NCBI GenBank assembly: GCA_035041965.1
Contig: JAPYMA010001559.1
Coordinates: 1 to 64,000 of the forward strand
Source: Anisakis pegreffii
Lineage: Eukaryota > Nematoda > Chromadorea > Rhabditida > Anisakidae
DNA length: 64,000 nt
Direction: 5' to 3'
Shown: positions 1-12,385 of the stretch, in pieces
Position numbering within the stretch: position 1 is the first letter of the stretch
Layout: each line of letters begins with the position of its first letter
Position numbers and translations under genes: made by a program
The notes under the pieces: model-generated
Seen by the model: only the letters and a program-made list of their open reading frames with translations
Databases searched by the model: none
Told to the model about the DNA's origin: nothing

Positions 1-386
1 TCGGGATTGGGGATGGCACCATCATCTAGGTCTGTCGATGATTCCACTTCATCTTCACTTTCACTGCACACCTCCTCATCCTCCTCCACCTCCAACTCAT
101 CACCCTCGGCATGCCGCGCAATTATATCAGCCAATCTTTGTGCCATTTTGATTTCTTCTCTACTTGGAGAAGTAGCGTCGCCCACACCAAACTTTTCCCC
201 CAATAAAGCCACTACGTTTGCTGCACAGAAGCGTTCCATATCAGTACACGATATTACAATGATGTTTCCCGGGGTTTGGTAAACAAATGGGACTGTGATA
301 TCAACAACTGTGATGAGTTGGCATTTATAAAATGTTCTTATTGTAAATTGTATTTTTGTTTCGATCATTTCGTTGTCAACAGACAT
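1..386 (-). CDS. Hypothetical acidic-tailed protein, C-terminal side cut by window edge
   Basis: An open frame of 128 codons starts at ATG 386 (reading MSVDNEMIETKIQF) and runs off the left edge without a stop. The first ~75 residues are ordinary globular-looking sequence (for example TVPFVYQTPGNIIVIS and MAQRLADIIARHAEGDE); from about residue 93 it becomes a run of Glu, Asp and Ser (EVEEDEEVCSESEDEVE). A possible acceptor (GATCATAG) lies just upstream of the ATG, so it could be a first or an internal exon. I do not recognise the family. It lies downstream of, and on the same strand as, the RasGEF exon at 1425-1547 but shows no RasGEF motif, so it is probably a separate gene, possibly nested in an intron. 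Acidic tails are common in nuclear and chaperone proteins; no function is claimed. Confidence 0.4.
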   Translation of the reverse strand, partial: MSVDNEMIETKIQFTIRTFYKCQLITVVDITVPFVYQTPGNIIVISCTDMERFCAANVVALLGEKFGVGDATSPSREEIKMAQRLADIIARHAEGDELEVEEDEEVCSESEDEVESSTDLDDGAIPNP

Positions 387-556
387 GGCCACTATGATCA
401 GATATAAAAACAAAAACCTCAAAAAACAAAAAAAATAAAACAAAAACCATAAATAAAGAACATAAAATGTTCCCACAACCATGGAAAAAAGTTGTGGGGA
501 GGGAATCAGAATATCATGGTTGTTTTAATATGTCATATATACATGAGAAAAAAAAA

Positions 557-630
557 GCGGCATCAATGGGAACCGAACCACCAGGCGTCTAGACTTAGCG
601 CTAGCGCACTACCCACTAGGCCAGGCCGCT
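557..630 (-). repeat. tRNA-like element (probable tRNA-derived SINE or tRNA pseudogene)
   Basis: Read on the minus strand, this stretch has an A-box-like TGGCCTAGTGGGTAGTGCGC and a B-box-like GGTTCGGTTCC at tRNA-like spacing. Its ends GCGGC and GCCGC can pair, and a run of eight T follows at once, as at a Pol III terminator. The D, anticodon and T arms do not fold into a proper cloverleaf (T stem only 2-3 pairs, no T33), so it is not a working tRNA gene. Such tRNA-derived heads are typical of SINEs. No second copy was found in the window. Confidence 0.5.
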
Positions 631-1017
631 GCTGCCACTTCGGTATTCAGAACTTAACTTCACTACAGTGAAAACCTTTTCCCCGCCATATTTCGCCTCC
701 CCTTTGTGTTTCGCAAAAATTTTTTACATATTCATGATCAGCTCGAGGAGCTCTACAATATGATGTATATTTCATCACGAAACGCCAGATTAAGTTTGTG
801 ACCTTTCCTAGTAAGTACGGATTTTTTTAATTGAACCGCATAATCTTATACATATGCGCAGTGCGACTGCCACAACGTCAGCATTTTTCTCGTCGCTGGT
901 GTGATTTTACTGACAAATTGTTTCGAATCGTACTGCTTCAAAAGAAATACTTCTTGAATGAAGAGCCTTGTAATTTTTTAATCTCTTTCATAAAGTCTCA
1001 GAAGAGCTCTCACTAAT

Positions 1018-1345
1018 TTACGACAGAACCCCCTAGGGACATGTTAGTTTCGTCCTTTCGGTAATATTGCCTTGCGCATTTACTAAATTAACGCATTTAT
1101 GCTTCATGCAAACAGCAGCCGAAACTGGAGCAAAAAAATTTCCCACACGTGAAACCCGAAGGGCATCAAAATCCTCAGAAAATAAAAAGTCCAAGCAGTA
1201 TATGCAGTGGCATATCCAAGGGCTTCTGTCCCAAATGGTTGAAGAAAGAAAAAGCGGAAAGACTTGGGAAAAGAAAAAATCAAGGAGAAGAAAGTGGAAA
1301 AAGAAGGACAAGAAATGAGCGGAGAGAAAATGAAGAGAAAACAAA
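1018..1345 (-). repeat. Polypyrimidine-rich dispersed element, copy 1
   Basis: On the minus strand this stretch holds a long T/C-rich tract (about 1220-1335) next to a segment reading CCCTTGGATATGCCACTGC, which resembles the flank CCCACTTGACTACGCCGCTG of a second T/C-rich block at 7485-7672; a third lies near 56045-56300. The ORFs of 80-100 codons crossing it are Lys/Arg/Glu-rich or Phe/Leu/Ser-rich, as purine or pyrimidine tracts give, and are not taken as genes. Family membership is inferred by eye. Confidence 0.35.
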
Positions 1346-1424
1346 CCTAGACGAATACATCCTAAAATTCGACTATTTTCAGATCAGAAACTGTGAATAA
1401 TTCAAATATGGAATCAAAACTTAC

Positions 1425-1547
1425 TTCAGCTGTTACTGATTTAAAAATTGGTAAATCGATTAGAGTGATCTGATTGGCCAAATCCTCGGGTTTAACTTTG
1501 AGAACGTGAAATGTTATTGGATCATATTCTTTGTCGCTCAATGATTT
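1425..1547 (-). CDS. RasGEF-domain exon, RalGPS-like guanine nucleotide exchange factor (partial gene)
   Basis: A 123-nt exon is bounded by acceptor TTCCAG and donor GTAAGT and is open in phase 0. It reads KSLSDKEYDPITFHVLKVKP then EDLANQITLIDLPIFKSV, ending TAE. The motif PEDLANQITLIDLPIFKSV is the start of the CDC25/RasGEF catalytic domain (family pattern PEELAxQLTLxDxxLFxxI). The lead-in LSDK...VLKVxPE with QITLxDxPxFK is closest to RalGPS proteins, which load GTP onto Ral at membranes and usually carry a C-terminal PH domain. The rest of the domain (expected to follow at lower coordinates) is not visible between 390 and 1424, so the next exons must lie beyond the left edge across a long intron. 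A possible upstream exon is at 3062-3131. Assignment to RasGEF is firm, to RalGPS likely. Confidence 0.78.
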
Positions 1548-3061
1548 CTGGAATTTGAAAAATATTCTTTCATAATGTTGACAACTTTGACTAAACCAGA
1601 AACCCTCAATGTTTGAACAAAATGAACTGAGACTTTTCGAATGAAAAAAGTCCATTCTAATGGGAGATTTACACTGAAAAATATTAGTTTGGAGAGTTTG
1701 AAATGCGATGTTCAGCACGTGGCTTCCATCACCACATTTTCGTGAATATTTTTACGGAAAAAAGCAAATCAACACTGGAGATATTCAAGATAGCCGATTA
1801 AATTCAATGCGGAGAAGTACTGACTGAAATGCCAAAAAAAAACAGATAGTTTCTCAGGAAAATGAAAATAAAAATGAGTGCACTAACGAACCTTTCGATC
1901 GTTTTCATGAACATTATCGCACATTTCCTGATTTATTTGTTCACAGATCAGCAGATATTTTGACGATTAATTCGATGATGTGAAAAACGGAAACAAAATA
2001 AACACGCTCTCACCGAAATGAATCAATTAGTTGAGCAATTATTGAACACCCAATCTGTAATTTGCAAAAGGATTAACTGACAATAAAAATCGCTCGATAA
2101 CCTCTTCGGTCGAACTCATTCAACATATATACGATCTTCATACACTTGTTAATACCTAGAAGGAAATACCGCAAAAAAGCCAGAAATTCATCGCAAATGC
2201 AGTCTTGTTATGAAGTGGCATTATGATAGGTATGCGATGCTAACTGATGATTATATGACATTTAACGATAGTTGATTACATCATTTCTCTAACACATGCA
2301 ATCAGTTCAGTTCAATGCATTCATGATTATTGTTCCGCTAAGAAATAGACCGACTGATTTTGGAATGAATTAAAAAATCTGTGCATCCACCCAATCGGGA
2401 GAGCGGAAAATTGTTGACAACAGAAAAGTTTGCAATGATTAAAGCTCACTCAGACGCAGCGGCATCAGGCTAACAATTATGCCCAAGCTTATACTGTCCA
2501 TAACCTTAAGTAATCAACTAGGACATCTGTCTATTCAATATTATGCGGCACTATGAGATTCAAAGAAAATGTCGACACTTTTCAAGGACTCGTCCAACCG
2601 TCAAAAGTGCACGTCACCAAAACCATCAAAACTTCTAACGAAACGAGTGATCACTTGAGAAATCAAACAGTATAAGACCGAAACACGGAATACATCTTCA
2701 ATCGAACTTACAAGTGGACTTTTAAAAAAGTACGGAAGAAATTCCAACTGGAAAGAGGTATTCAATCGCAAGTTCGGAATCTCGTCACTTTCAATAAATA
2801 ATTGTGGTGCTTCAAACAGAAACGAGAGCATATCCAGATGAGAAATCTCTCGAGTGGAATCTGAACGAAACTGAACGCATTACTAAACTCTGACTGAGCA
2901 AACCTTTCGGAAGAGAGTTTTATTCTCATTCTTACAATTTGATTGCAAACAAGTGATAGTTTATTAAAACGAAAATGCAATTCAATTTTTCGTATCCACG
3001 AACTTTTATTAGCCAAAATGTTGACGATGAGGGGAGGGGGAAGAAGTGAATTTATGCTTAC

Positions 3062-3131
3062 GATTATTGATAGTACCGTGGGGAATTTGTGCTGATTTAT
3101 GAGTGAATGCGTCCGAGATATTGTTTCTAGA
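3062..3131 (-). CDS. Candidate upstream exon, unknown protein (possibly the RasGEF gene)
   Basis: A 70-nt open segment lies between a strong acceptor (polypyrimidine then TTCGCAG) and donor GTAAGC. It reads SRNNISDAFTHKSAQIPHGT then INN with one nucleotide left over. It is on the same strand as the RasGEF exon and upstream of it, where a variable Ser-rich N-terminus would be expected. The phase (1 nt carried) does not join directly to the RasGEF exon (phase 0), so another exon would be needed between them. Confidence 0.3.
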
Positions 3132-3416
3132 CTGCGAATGTAAAAATAACGTAGAAGATTCATGAAATACACGAGTGGATGCCATAAAAACTCTGACATT
3201 CCACTGCATTATTGAACAGATTCACATCATAACACTAATTCGGGGATACTGCAATGACAAAGCGAAAAGAACAAACAAACACCACAATTTATTTGGCCCA
3301 TTCCATACGTATGCAAAAAATGATTTCGAAAGAATGACAAAAGCGATAATTATCATGGAAAGAAAGGTATCTATTGAGTGATTCTCACTGTTCAATAACA
3401 ATTTGCATATTTCATT

Positions 3417-3694
3417 CTTGGACATCGAGTGGTTGTTTTGTCAACCGCTGTGAACGATCGGCGGAATATTTATTTTATTAGAGTTATGATTATTTATTGG
3501 ATTGGTATTTGGCTACGCTTAAGTATGCAAAGTACTCAAGACAACTAACTAATTACTCAGTTGTGTTCAGTTGGCCTGCTCGCCTAGCCAGCAGGGTGGC
3601 GTAAATCAAGGCTAAAACAGTGCGAGCGGAAACGCGAGCATTGTGGTCAGCAACGTTACAAACGTTTGATAGTCTGGCCAATCCAGGTAATCCA
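3417..3694 (+). repeat. Dispersed repeat family A, copy 1 (~278 bp)
   Basis: This segment, from CTTGGACATCGAGTGGTTG to CCAATCCAGGTAAT, recurs in inverted orientation at 25254-25529 with roughly 85-90% identity over its whole length by eye. It ends with a more GC-rich, better conserved part (GGTGGCGTAAATCAAGGC, CGTTACAAACG). No terminal inverted repeats or long ORF are evident. It is most likely a non-autonomous interspersed repeat; class unknown. Confidence 0.8.
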
Positions 3695-4347
3695 ACTGTA
3701 TTTCATTCATTTGTTTCTCGAGGAAACAACGAATGAAACGAATAAGCAAACTAACAGCCAACCGACGGACGACGTTTCGACTAGCCGTGATCAACCTTGA
3801 CTGCTATGACTGCGAGAAATTCGAAAAATTTAACGTCAAAATCTCATCAGTGTCGTTATTAATGAGAAAAAATGTATGTATTTTTATCTTATACGGCCAA
3901 TTATATTATGTGGCTATCAAAAGCGGGTTGATCGGTGAGAATAATTAGAGGAAATGCAAAAACCTATGCTGCACACGATTCGTTCCTTCATCAGTGAGAA
4001 CAATTTCTTCTCATTTCCTAACGATCGATTTTCATTAACAGAACAGAGCGTTACTCGATTCCGCAATAAAAACTTCCGCCACAAATGCCTAGCAATTCCC
4101 TTCCTCCTATGCAAGCAATCCTCTGTTGACGGACGTTCACTTAGCTATCAAATTTTCATTTCACTGAATAATTCATCAATGAATTCTAAAATTGATAATA
4201 ACACGGTACCACAAATATCCGCGCATCGTGTATGTGCAACAGCCTAAATTAAAGGGCGCGTCCAGCATATGATGAACATAGCGTGCATGGATGGCAATTT
4301 TGGAGTAAAAAATCAAATACCATTTGCAATTCATCGCATTGCGCTCC

Positions 4348-4437
4348 TCATTTCTTCAAAGCAGCCTCTAGAGGACGTTCAGCTGTAGGTGGAAGAGGAA
4401 CGAACAGGCAGTCTGGCCTGAAGAAGTTGAATGCCAT
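4348..4437 (-). CDS. Candidate short coding exon, strand uncertain
   Basis: On the minus strand there is a 29-codon frame from ATG to TGA (MAFNFFRPDCLFVPLPPTAE then RPLEAALKK), with a usable acceptor TTCTTCAG inside it. On the plus strand the same bases form an open exon from about 4359 to 4437 between TTCTTCAAAG and donor GAG/GTGAGC, including RGRSAVGGRGTNRQSGLKK. It is a GC-richer island in AT-rich DNA, which favours coding, but the strand cannot be settled and I recognise neither peptide. Confidence 0.3.
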   Translation of the reverse strand: MAFNFFRPDCLFVPLPPTAERPLEAALKK

Positions 4438-6184
4438 TGAGGTGAGCAAATGATTCACCGAATAAGTTTCACTTCTAGAATTACGGTATCATACTGATTA
4501 TGAGTGAAAGCTTTTCGATGTGATAACAGATTGCATCAAACTTCTCTTGCGTGAAACCAATAATTGGGATTGTTTAGAGAATTAGAGGATGGAATGCAAT
4601 AAAATGTGAATTGTTAGAATATTCAATGAAGAGGTTACCAGAACGAAGAAAAACAGAAATAATAAGGAGAAGAGACGTCTTCACATATATTGAACGGATG
4701 TGAACAAAGAACGAGCAAGGAAGGCTGCTGGATTTAAGCGAAGAAAATCTAAAATTGAGTTTACTGTTTTTCGTTTCTGCGAGAATGCATCGCGTGGAGG
4801 AAGGAAATCGCCCTTAAATGTTACGACAACAAAACAATGACAGCAATTGCGCAAAAATTACGAGAATAACATTAACAACATTTGGTGAATAATTGAAAGA
4901 ATGCACTGACAGCTCACACAAATGAAAACGATGAAAAATTACTGCAAACGATATTGCGGTGAAGCGACATAAAGCAATCAATCTTCATGAAATACATACC
5001 TCACAAAAACATTTGCCAAAGAGCATAATCTCAAAACAGTTTATACACACTCAGATATCGAACATTCTGTAGTTCGCAAAGTCATGCAAAAGAAATATTT
5101 GAAATCTTACAGAATAAGTCAAAAAACATTTTAGATCGCAAGTTCAATTGGAATTCATTTGCTACTGCACGGAACAGATTCGTGTACCTCACACGGACGT
5201 AACAACACAAGCAGACAGATGTATTCTAGCCCAGTGCTAACTTTAAGATAAGACTAAGAGAACGCCTGAACCAAAGCTCGAGCTGATGATGCTCAAATAG
5301 ATCAGTGCATACTGTTACATCCGTACGAGGTTTGCATATAGATAGATGGTATGTATGTCAACAGTGGTTGGTATACGCATACTTTAGACATTTTGAGTCG
5401 TGATCGATAGTTGCGTTGAATAGCATTTCTGAATAGGACTCGCCCAACCGATATTAGAATATTTCCGAATTGTGCGATGTCAGCCTCTGTTTAAGATGCC
5501 AAATTCTCAACTAATTCAATGATTAATTTCCGACATTCGACATTTCCGATAAGTGGAAATCACGATGAAACATTCTCTTTTTCACTTCACTCGGAACAAT
5601 ATTCCACCTTCTCATTCATTTGAATGAGCTTATCGAAGAAATGGAAAAGCAGCCTTGAAGGCATAAAATCCATCAAATGTAATGACATCAATAAAACAGG
5701 AATATTCCCAGCCGATTAACGTCACAAGGCATCATAAAAGGAGGAATAGCAATGAGAATCTGATGTAGATCGATAATTGGATGGATATAATGTGTTTGAA
5801 AAAAACGTTGATGATTGTACCACTCTTTCGAAATCCGTTTGGAGAAGAGCAGAAAAATGTACGAAGAAAATATGTTGAGAGAAATTCAATTAAACTGAAA
5901 AGATTGCACGCAGCTGATTTATGACGTACGTAATCTGTGTGCCGCTTCAGAATCACAAAGGCATCGCAAATATTAGAAAAACAACAACTGATATTGTTTC
6001 TGGGTACTATCAGCAGTGCTTTTGACAAGATGTATCTGACCTCGTGCTGATCTAGACGAGAATTACTTCAGGAGACAAAAATATAGCCACTTCAATGCAC
6101 TAGAGCATAGAACAATAAACGCATTTTGAGCAAAGTGAAGACTTTAGCTAATAAAAAAATGAGATAATACATCAGAAAGCGTTT

Positions 6185-6345
6185 CGATTGCTTATCATTT
6201 CATCAAAAATGAGTCATAACCTAAGCACAGCGATACTGTTAGTTAGAGGAGCGCAGAAAAAATTGAGACAGTATTCAGGAAATCTTACGATTGCTTATGA
6301 TTTTATTAATGATGAGTCATAGCTTAAGCTTAACGGTACTCTTAG
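6185..6345 (+). repeat. Imperfect direct duplication (~58 bp units)
   Basis: Two related segments, 6185-6245 and 6288-6345, share CGATTGCTTAT, ATGAGTCATA, TAAGC and GATACTNTTAG-like blocks in the same order, about 75-80% identical by eye. They are about 100 bp apart. It looks like an old local duplication. Confidence 0.5.
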
Positions 6346-7484
6346 AAAGACGAGTGCCGAAACACACCTGCGAAAGGAACAGGAAATCTTTTCAGTTAGT
6401 GAACGTCAAGTAATTGTTTGAGAATGTTGACTTTATCCGTTGATATCTGATGAAAAAAGTGTTTCAAAGCAGTCTTATGCGATGATCTTTTTTAGAGGAT
6501 GTACTGCAGCGATAAGAAAGAGTGCAGAAATGGGATGGATACGTAGTGAAATCGGCTGATGATGCACAACTGAAGGGACAGCAGAGGTGAAAGCGTCTAT
6601 GAAAGCGTTTATTGGTACCATTTTCCAGAATTCTAAGAACGCATTGATGCTCACAGTAACTTGCTTCTCATCCTCCAATGTCAACGCCAATTTCAATATA
6701 TTGTCAAAAATAAAAGGTCATTTCGGATAAGAAAACAATCAAACGTTCATCTTTAAGATTCATTCGCAAGTGGACGAATATTTCTTTTGATAGAGAATTT
6801 CAGCTGAAATTTTAGCTGATCAGGAAATTAAGAGAAGCATTAATTTAGAAATATCCAGCAAATGGGCTACTAACCAGGGAAAGTTTGTTGGATTAAGAAA
6901 CAACGAGTCGCTGAATAGTTAGAGGGGTGAGTGCATGAGACTGGGCTATCAAATTAATAAATGAATAAAAAGATCTGAGGGATGTGATAATGGGAAATGA
7001 ACGAGAGGAATTTTCTCGATGATGTGTAATAATTTTTGTGCTGTAAGATTATATGATCATAACAAGTGCACATTACAACTAATGAATGTATTCCACTTAT
7101 GCAATAAATGCTTTCAGATTTAGTAAGTACAAAATAATTCCATTATCATTAGTCACTTGATTGGGAGACGAGTTTGGTTAGTTACCTCTGATTGGAAGAA
7201 TGCAAAATGAACTGACGAAACAGAGTTTGAGAAGACAGATGACGTTCGAGACTTTAAATATTCAGGGAAGTGATGAAAGGACGATACCGACCAACGAAGG
7301 AAACGGTATGTGCTGAAAATATAGAGACATTTGTTCGTAATGAGGCATCATAAATGCTGATAAGTGAGTCACTTAGTAGCCCTTTTCTTAGGATGTACTT
7401 TCAAATTAATGATTCCATCCAAAGGAAGTAGTCATCAAAATTGATTCAGATACTGTCCTCACAAACAGTCAACTCTTAAGACAG

Positions 7485-7672
7485 TAGTGTTGCCAGGATT
7501 TTTTGCACGAGTAAAGAGGATGTGGACCTAAATAATAGGGTGAATTTTTTCGCGTTTATTTTTGCTTCTTTCTTCTTTAACCTCCTCTTTTCCTCTCTCT
7601 TCCTTTCTTATTTTCCTACATATTCCAGAATATGGAGTGAACCTACACCCCACTTGACTACGCCGCTGTCAT
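7485..7672 (+). repeat. Polypyrimidine-rich dispersed element, copy 2
   Basis: It begins GTAGTGTTGCCAGGATTTTTT, passes through a T/C tract (7548-7617) and ends CCACTTGACTACGCCGCTG. The beginning resembles GTCGTAGCTAGGATTTTTTG at about 56047, and the pyrimidine tract follows in both. No coding capacity. Confidence 0.4.
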
Positions 7673-10600
7673 GAGACGAATCATACGAGAACAGATGTAC
7701 ATGTGCACTGAAAGAAGTACTTGTGCACTTCAAGAGGCTGTTTGTAATTTTAAGGAATAGATGAATAAGACAAATAAGTATGGACAGCTGCAGCATAACT
7801 GAAGGTAAAGTTTTGTAAGGATATGAAAATGTCATGAATAGGATATAAGAATAATGACATTAAGATGTAACACCATCGTTGATTGACGACGACTGAAAGC
7901 AGTTGGCAATCAATAGTGAAGATGCAATACTGCTCATTTAAGCGCATATCCGAATGGATTTGTGAGCAGTGCAGAAGCGGTTGATAGCAGCATAGAGCGA
8001 GCCTATTATTGTTAGACTTGGCTTATTGCATCATCGTCATCATCATACCGAAGGAACGTTCACAGCGAGATATATATTTCATTTCAAAGACATGTGCAAG
8101 CAACACTTATAACATGTGCACAATGTTCGCATTCTTGCATTCATTCATCCACGCCCATACATAGAGCACTCACTGCCTTTATTCATCCTCATCAAATCCT
8201 CTATCAATGCTCATTTCAACATCTTTCCAATACACATCCTTCGATCCATATGGCGCCTAGACAGCTGCTGTGTGCGCTCAATTTCGAATCTGCTGTCATT
8301 TGAGGCTAATCCCTAGCAGAATATTGTTGATGTTGAAAGCGATGAACAAAAATAGTAATAGCAGTAAACGATAGTAAGAAGGCGAATTCATTTGAACTCT
8401 TCGTATATTATCAATGAATATGTTGACATCTCAGCTGACGAACAACATTCAACTTACAGCCGTGTACGTCTGCGTTGACAAGAAAATTTGATGATAAAGG
8501 TTAGTATACATGTGTAACGTATATGTTACTATAGTGATGCGTTGATTGATGTATTCGTGTAGATACACGAATTATAATTCTTCAAGTGAGTGATCACATT
8601 AAACGATCAGATATATTTGTTTTGTATGAAATGCAACTAAAATCATTAGTTGGCTTATTTGTTCGCGTCGAAGGGCAATTCTGAACATCGAAGACGGCCT
8701 GGAGACCTCTTATCAATGCATGCAGGTCTTTCTCCGTCCCCTGTAAGCTAGACATATACATAAGGCCAAGGCTAAGATTGAGAGTAAGCCTGAGCCTGAA
8801 CTCGACTCTGATTCGAGCAGATAACGCTAAAATGTGCCTATGTATACGGTTAAATTCAGACAAGGTTTACAAATTGGCAGATGATCGATCATGTTTTACA
8901 ACGAATCAGCTTAAACTATCAAATCTCATAAGTAATTTTACGTTCATCATCACTTACTGCACAAACACAACTTTAAAATAAATCGTTGTGAAGTCAGAGC
9001 TCGAGTGAAGAAAAGCTTCAACGCACAACAATCCGAATTACGAACATCTTACACATAACAAGAGCCTTTGTCAAACAATTGAAACTATTCAATGATACTA
9101 AACACCTGCTCTATTGAATAATTGACTGCACTGTTCATCCAATAATGAACCCTAAATTTCAAGTGGGGACAGCACTAATTCAGGTAGAAGTATCACTGGA
9201 GGGAACCCTCACTATTAGTGCACTAATGTGTAAGTTGCATGCAGACAGTATGGGGCTTTTGGGTTCGACTTAGGAGCGATTCGTGTTATAAATGTTCTCC
9301 TGGAGAGCAACTCGTTCGTCTTGGAATAAACTCCGACGTGAGAGCGTTCATCAAATGGAGATTCGTTCTCTATCGGATCCTTCCAACATCTGAAGTCGAC
9401 ACAAGATAGGCCGCCTTATCGACGACGAAACAGGGTTTATTGACCTCTAGTGAGCGAAAACGACGTGTGGGATTATGAAATTGCTACAATATTTTCATCA
9501 AGGTTCTCATAATGCTTATTGCTAGAAAATATTTAAGCAGAGTTATTCGTCGCCAATCTTCTAGTTGGTGCAAAGGTGAAATTGAGTGAAAATAACGACG
9601 GCTGTTGTAAAATTCTCACCAAGATTGCTCTTCTGCTCATTGAGGATGCAATCAAATCGGTGAATGATCGGACTATGAATAATGAACATTCAGGAGTTCT
9701 GTCAAACTAATTATGTTGTATACTTTCAGAATGTAAACTCAGTATTATTATCATTATTTTTAATTACCATTTTTATTGGCCATTCCACAATTTTCTACTG
9801 CTGCTATTATTAGCATTTTTATTACTGTTATTTAAACTGCAATTATGTCTGTGAATCATACGGCTAGAGCAGGAATTTGGAAGGAGATAATTGATGCAAA
9901 ACGATCTGAATAAAATCTGATATGAACTGAGGAGAAAACGTTCAGAAAGTTCATTTTCAGGTCATATCCGTTCATCTGCATCAAATGAGAACATAACTGA
10001 AATCGTTAACAATGACAAAGAGGCAACCTACTTGATATGTTGAAGCGATATTTGGTATTGTAGTTGAAAGAGGAGGGGATGCAAGTAAGTTCCGAAGTAG
10101 GGAACAGTATGAAGGCTTTCTTTATGAGGTATAGTCGGCGTATTATTGATAATTTCAAATCAGGCCATCCGTATATCGCTGAGCAGGTGGTAGAACAGGA
10201 TTTGAAATGAGTAATGCTACTATAAGCTATGCTATAGCACTTACTGTGATGAAAGAACAAGACGAAGAAACGAATGGAGTAATGTATAGTGATAAAAGAG
10301 AAGAGGAGATAAGGACATATCCGTAACGAGTTGTTTGTTATTTGATGGTTATATCAATGAATAATTTTATGATCGATAACTCAAATGAATCATCGCTGTG
10401 CGTATTACTCATATTGTGAACGGTAGTCGAATATAATCGGTTAGAAAGAAACTCATTCGAATAGAAAGCAATTCAAATCGCCTGCTAACGTTTAATCGGA
10501 TTTGTCGTTTTCGAAAACAACGAATCATTTAAAAAATACAAGTTTTGCAAGCTCTTTATTTGGTTATTGAAAGTCACATGCATCTTATCTGTTACTGATT

Positions 10601-12385
10601 CTCGTAATCAAGCTCTTAATCACTGTTGTGTCTTTCAATGAAGCAAAGTCGACGGTGAAGGTGATGTGTATCTTTTCTCGGGAGCTATTCCCTTCGGTGA
10701 GTATCTTCGATCCCCTAAAAGGATTGTCTTCGTGTAATCTACATTAATATTCTTCAAGAATATGACGAGTTCCTTCAGAATAATTTTATTCACCGCATTT
10801 TGGAGGAATATCGAGTAATAGCAAAATTTGTGACTCCGAGAATAAATGACAGATATAATGTGATAACTAATTCGATGTGTTGTTCCTTATCACTGTTTGA
10901 TGACCTCCGTTTGGATGTGAAGTATAATGATAACACTTAGCAGTTATTAAGCGCATCACCTATGAGCATTTCATTCGAATGGGTATATTTGTTTTGATCG
11001 TTGGAGACTGATAACCCCTTGTAATTGCTCATTTACCTATTTTGATTGACATTTATTCAATCAACAACCACAGTAGATAACCATGACTACATAATGTTAG
11101 GTATCTCTCTGTTATCTTTGAAATCACGTCCTCGGTTCCTTAGTATCGTCTTTCAACATATTTACCGGTATTCTGAAGCTTAACAGATCAGTCTCATTCT
11201 TAAAATCTAATCTGAATCATTCAGCCTTTCATAATCGTACAAGGCACCAGGATGTGAATTGATCATTTGGAGGAAATGAATTAATATCTGAATGTGAGCA
11301 GTTTTTTAAGTTTATCATGTGGTTTGAAGCTTGCGATAGATTAGCCGTGTCGGGATGCGTTTTGTAGAAGGAAAAAATTCGAATTTGAAACAATATTTCC
11401 AGGAAAAGTTAGGAGACGAAATTATGATAGATGTTTCAGAAGACTTCTTGCTTAAAATCAAATTTAAAGATTAGAGGCATCCCCTTCGAACGTGTGCGTC
11501 CAGAATCCACTTTTTGTTCCGAGAAATGTCAAGAGGAGACGAGAAGAGACGAGAACAGGATGCAGTATTGCAAATTTTCTGTATCAACTCGATATTAGGA
11601 AACGCCATTGACTACTCCGTTCCACCTTGCCCTAAAACTAAGCTGACACGTAATCCTTTACTTTCCTATTTCATAACAACTCAGAACCACTTCAAACTTT
11701 TAATGAACGAAATTTAGAGCATTTAACATTGAAAATGAAAACTTGAAACATGAAAAAAACATGAAACCACTTCAAAACATAAACGAATAAGTCAATGAAA
11801 ACGGTAAACGGAAACAGGTGGTACTCATTCAATGTTAACACTTGTAATGATAAGGCACATGGAGAAAACTTGCTATTGAAAATATCAGTTCAGGTTGCAT
11901 TATTATAAATAAGATTTGTTCAAGTTGCAGATGTGTATAACGGTGTTAATTGTAAACATTTAACAAGAATAAATGAAATAATTGCTTTTTAAGCATTACT
12001 GATAATAAAACAAATATAATGAGACATAATAATGCATTGAAAAACGAAGGAAAAGATGGATTTTGTCTTCAGAGTGAAGTGAATTCCAGTCAGCTCCGTC
12101 ACTTGGAATGATCGCTTAGAACAGTGCTTCTAAAACTCTGGATATCCCCTTACATATGAATTGATCGAGCGATAGGAGTCGACTAAATTGGTCTCAAACG
12201 CTTTTAGGTGTACGATGAGAGGAGCAGAAAAGTCGATGAAAACCGTGGAAAATCATTCAATTAGTCGATAGGGGACGGATAATTTTGAGGTCAGGATGGC
12301 GACATGCTAGGATTTTAGAAGTATTGGATTTAGAGCTGACTGTTAGGAAATAACTTTATGAAGGAATAGTGTTCACAGTTTCATT

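Larger units (their letters stand above)
4440..12380. other. Long AT-rich stretch with no recognisable gene
   Basis: ORFs here are at most about 90 codons, with compositions expected of AT-rich noncoding DNA, and no conserved domain is recognised. It may be intergenic DNA or long introns of the RasGEF gene. Weak exon-like spots are a plus-strand open end after TTTCCAG at 11400-11472 and a minus-strand short frame ending at GTATGT near 5004. Repeats inside it are listed separately. Confidence 0.5.

Noticed and set aside
742..810. Plus-strand open segment between GATCAG and CTA/GTAAGT, possible 69-nt exon (ALQYDVYFITKRQIKF)
   Set aside because: Good donor, but no partner exon in phase and no recognisable sequence; too short to support alone.
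831..1344. ORFs of 60-100 codons on both strands
   Set aside because: Most cross the polypyrimidine/polypurine repeat and have biased composition.
11400..11472. Open end after TTTCCAG (EKLGDEIMIDVSEDFLLKIK) on the plus strand
   Set aside because: Looks like a terminal exon, but no convincing upstream exon or poly(A) signal; isolated in 8 kb of empty DNA.
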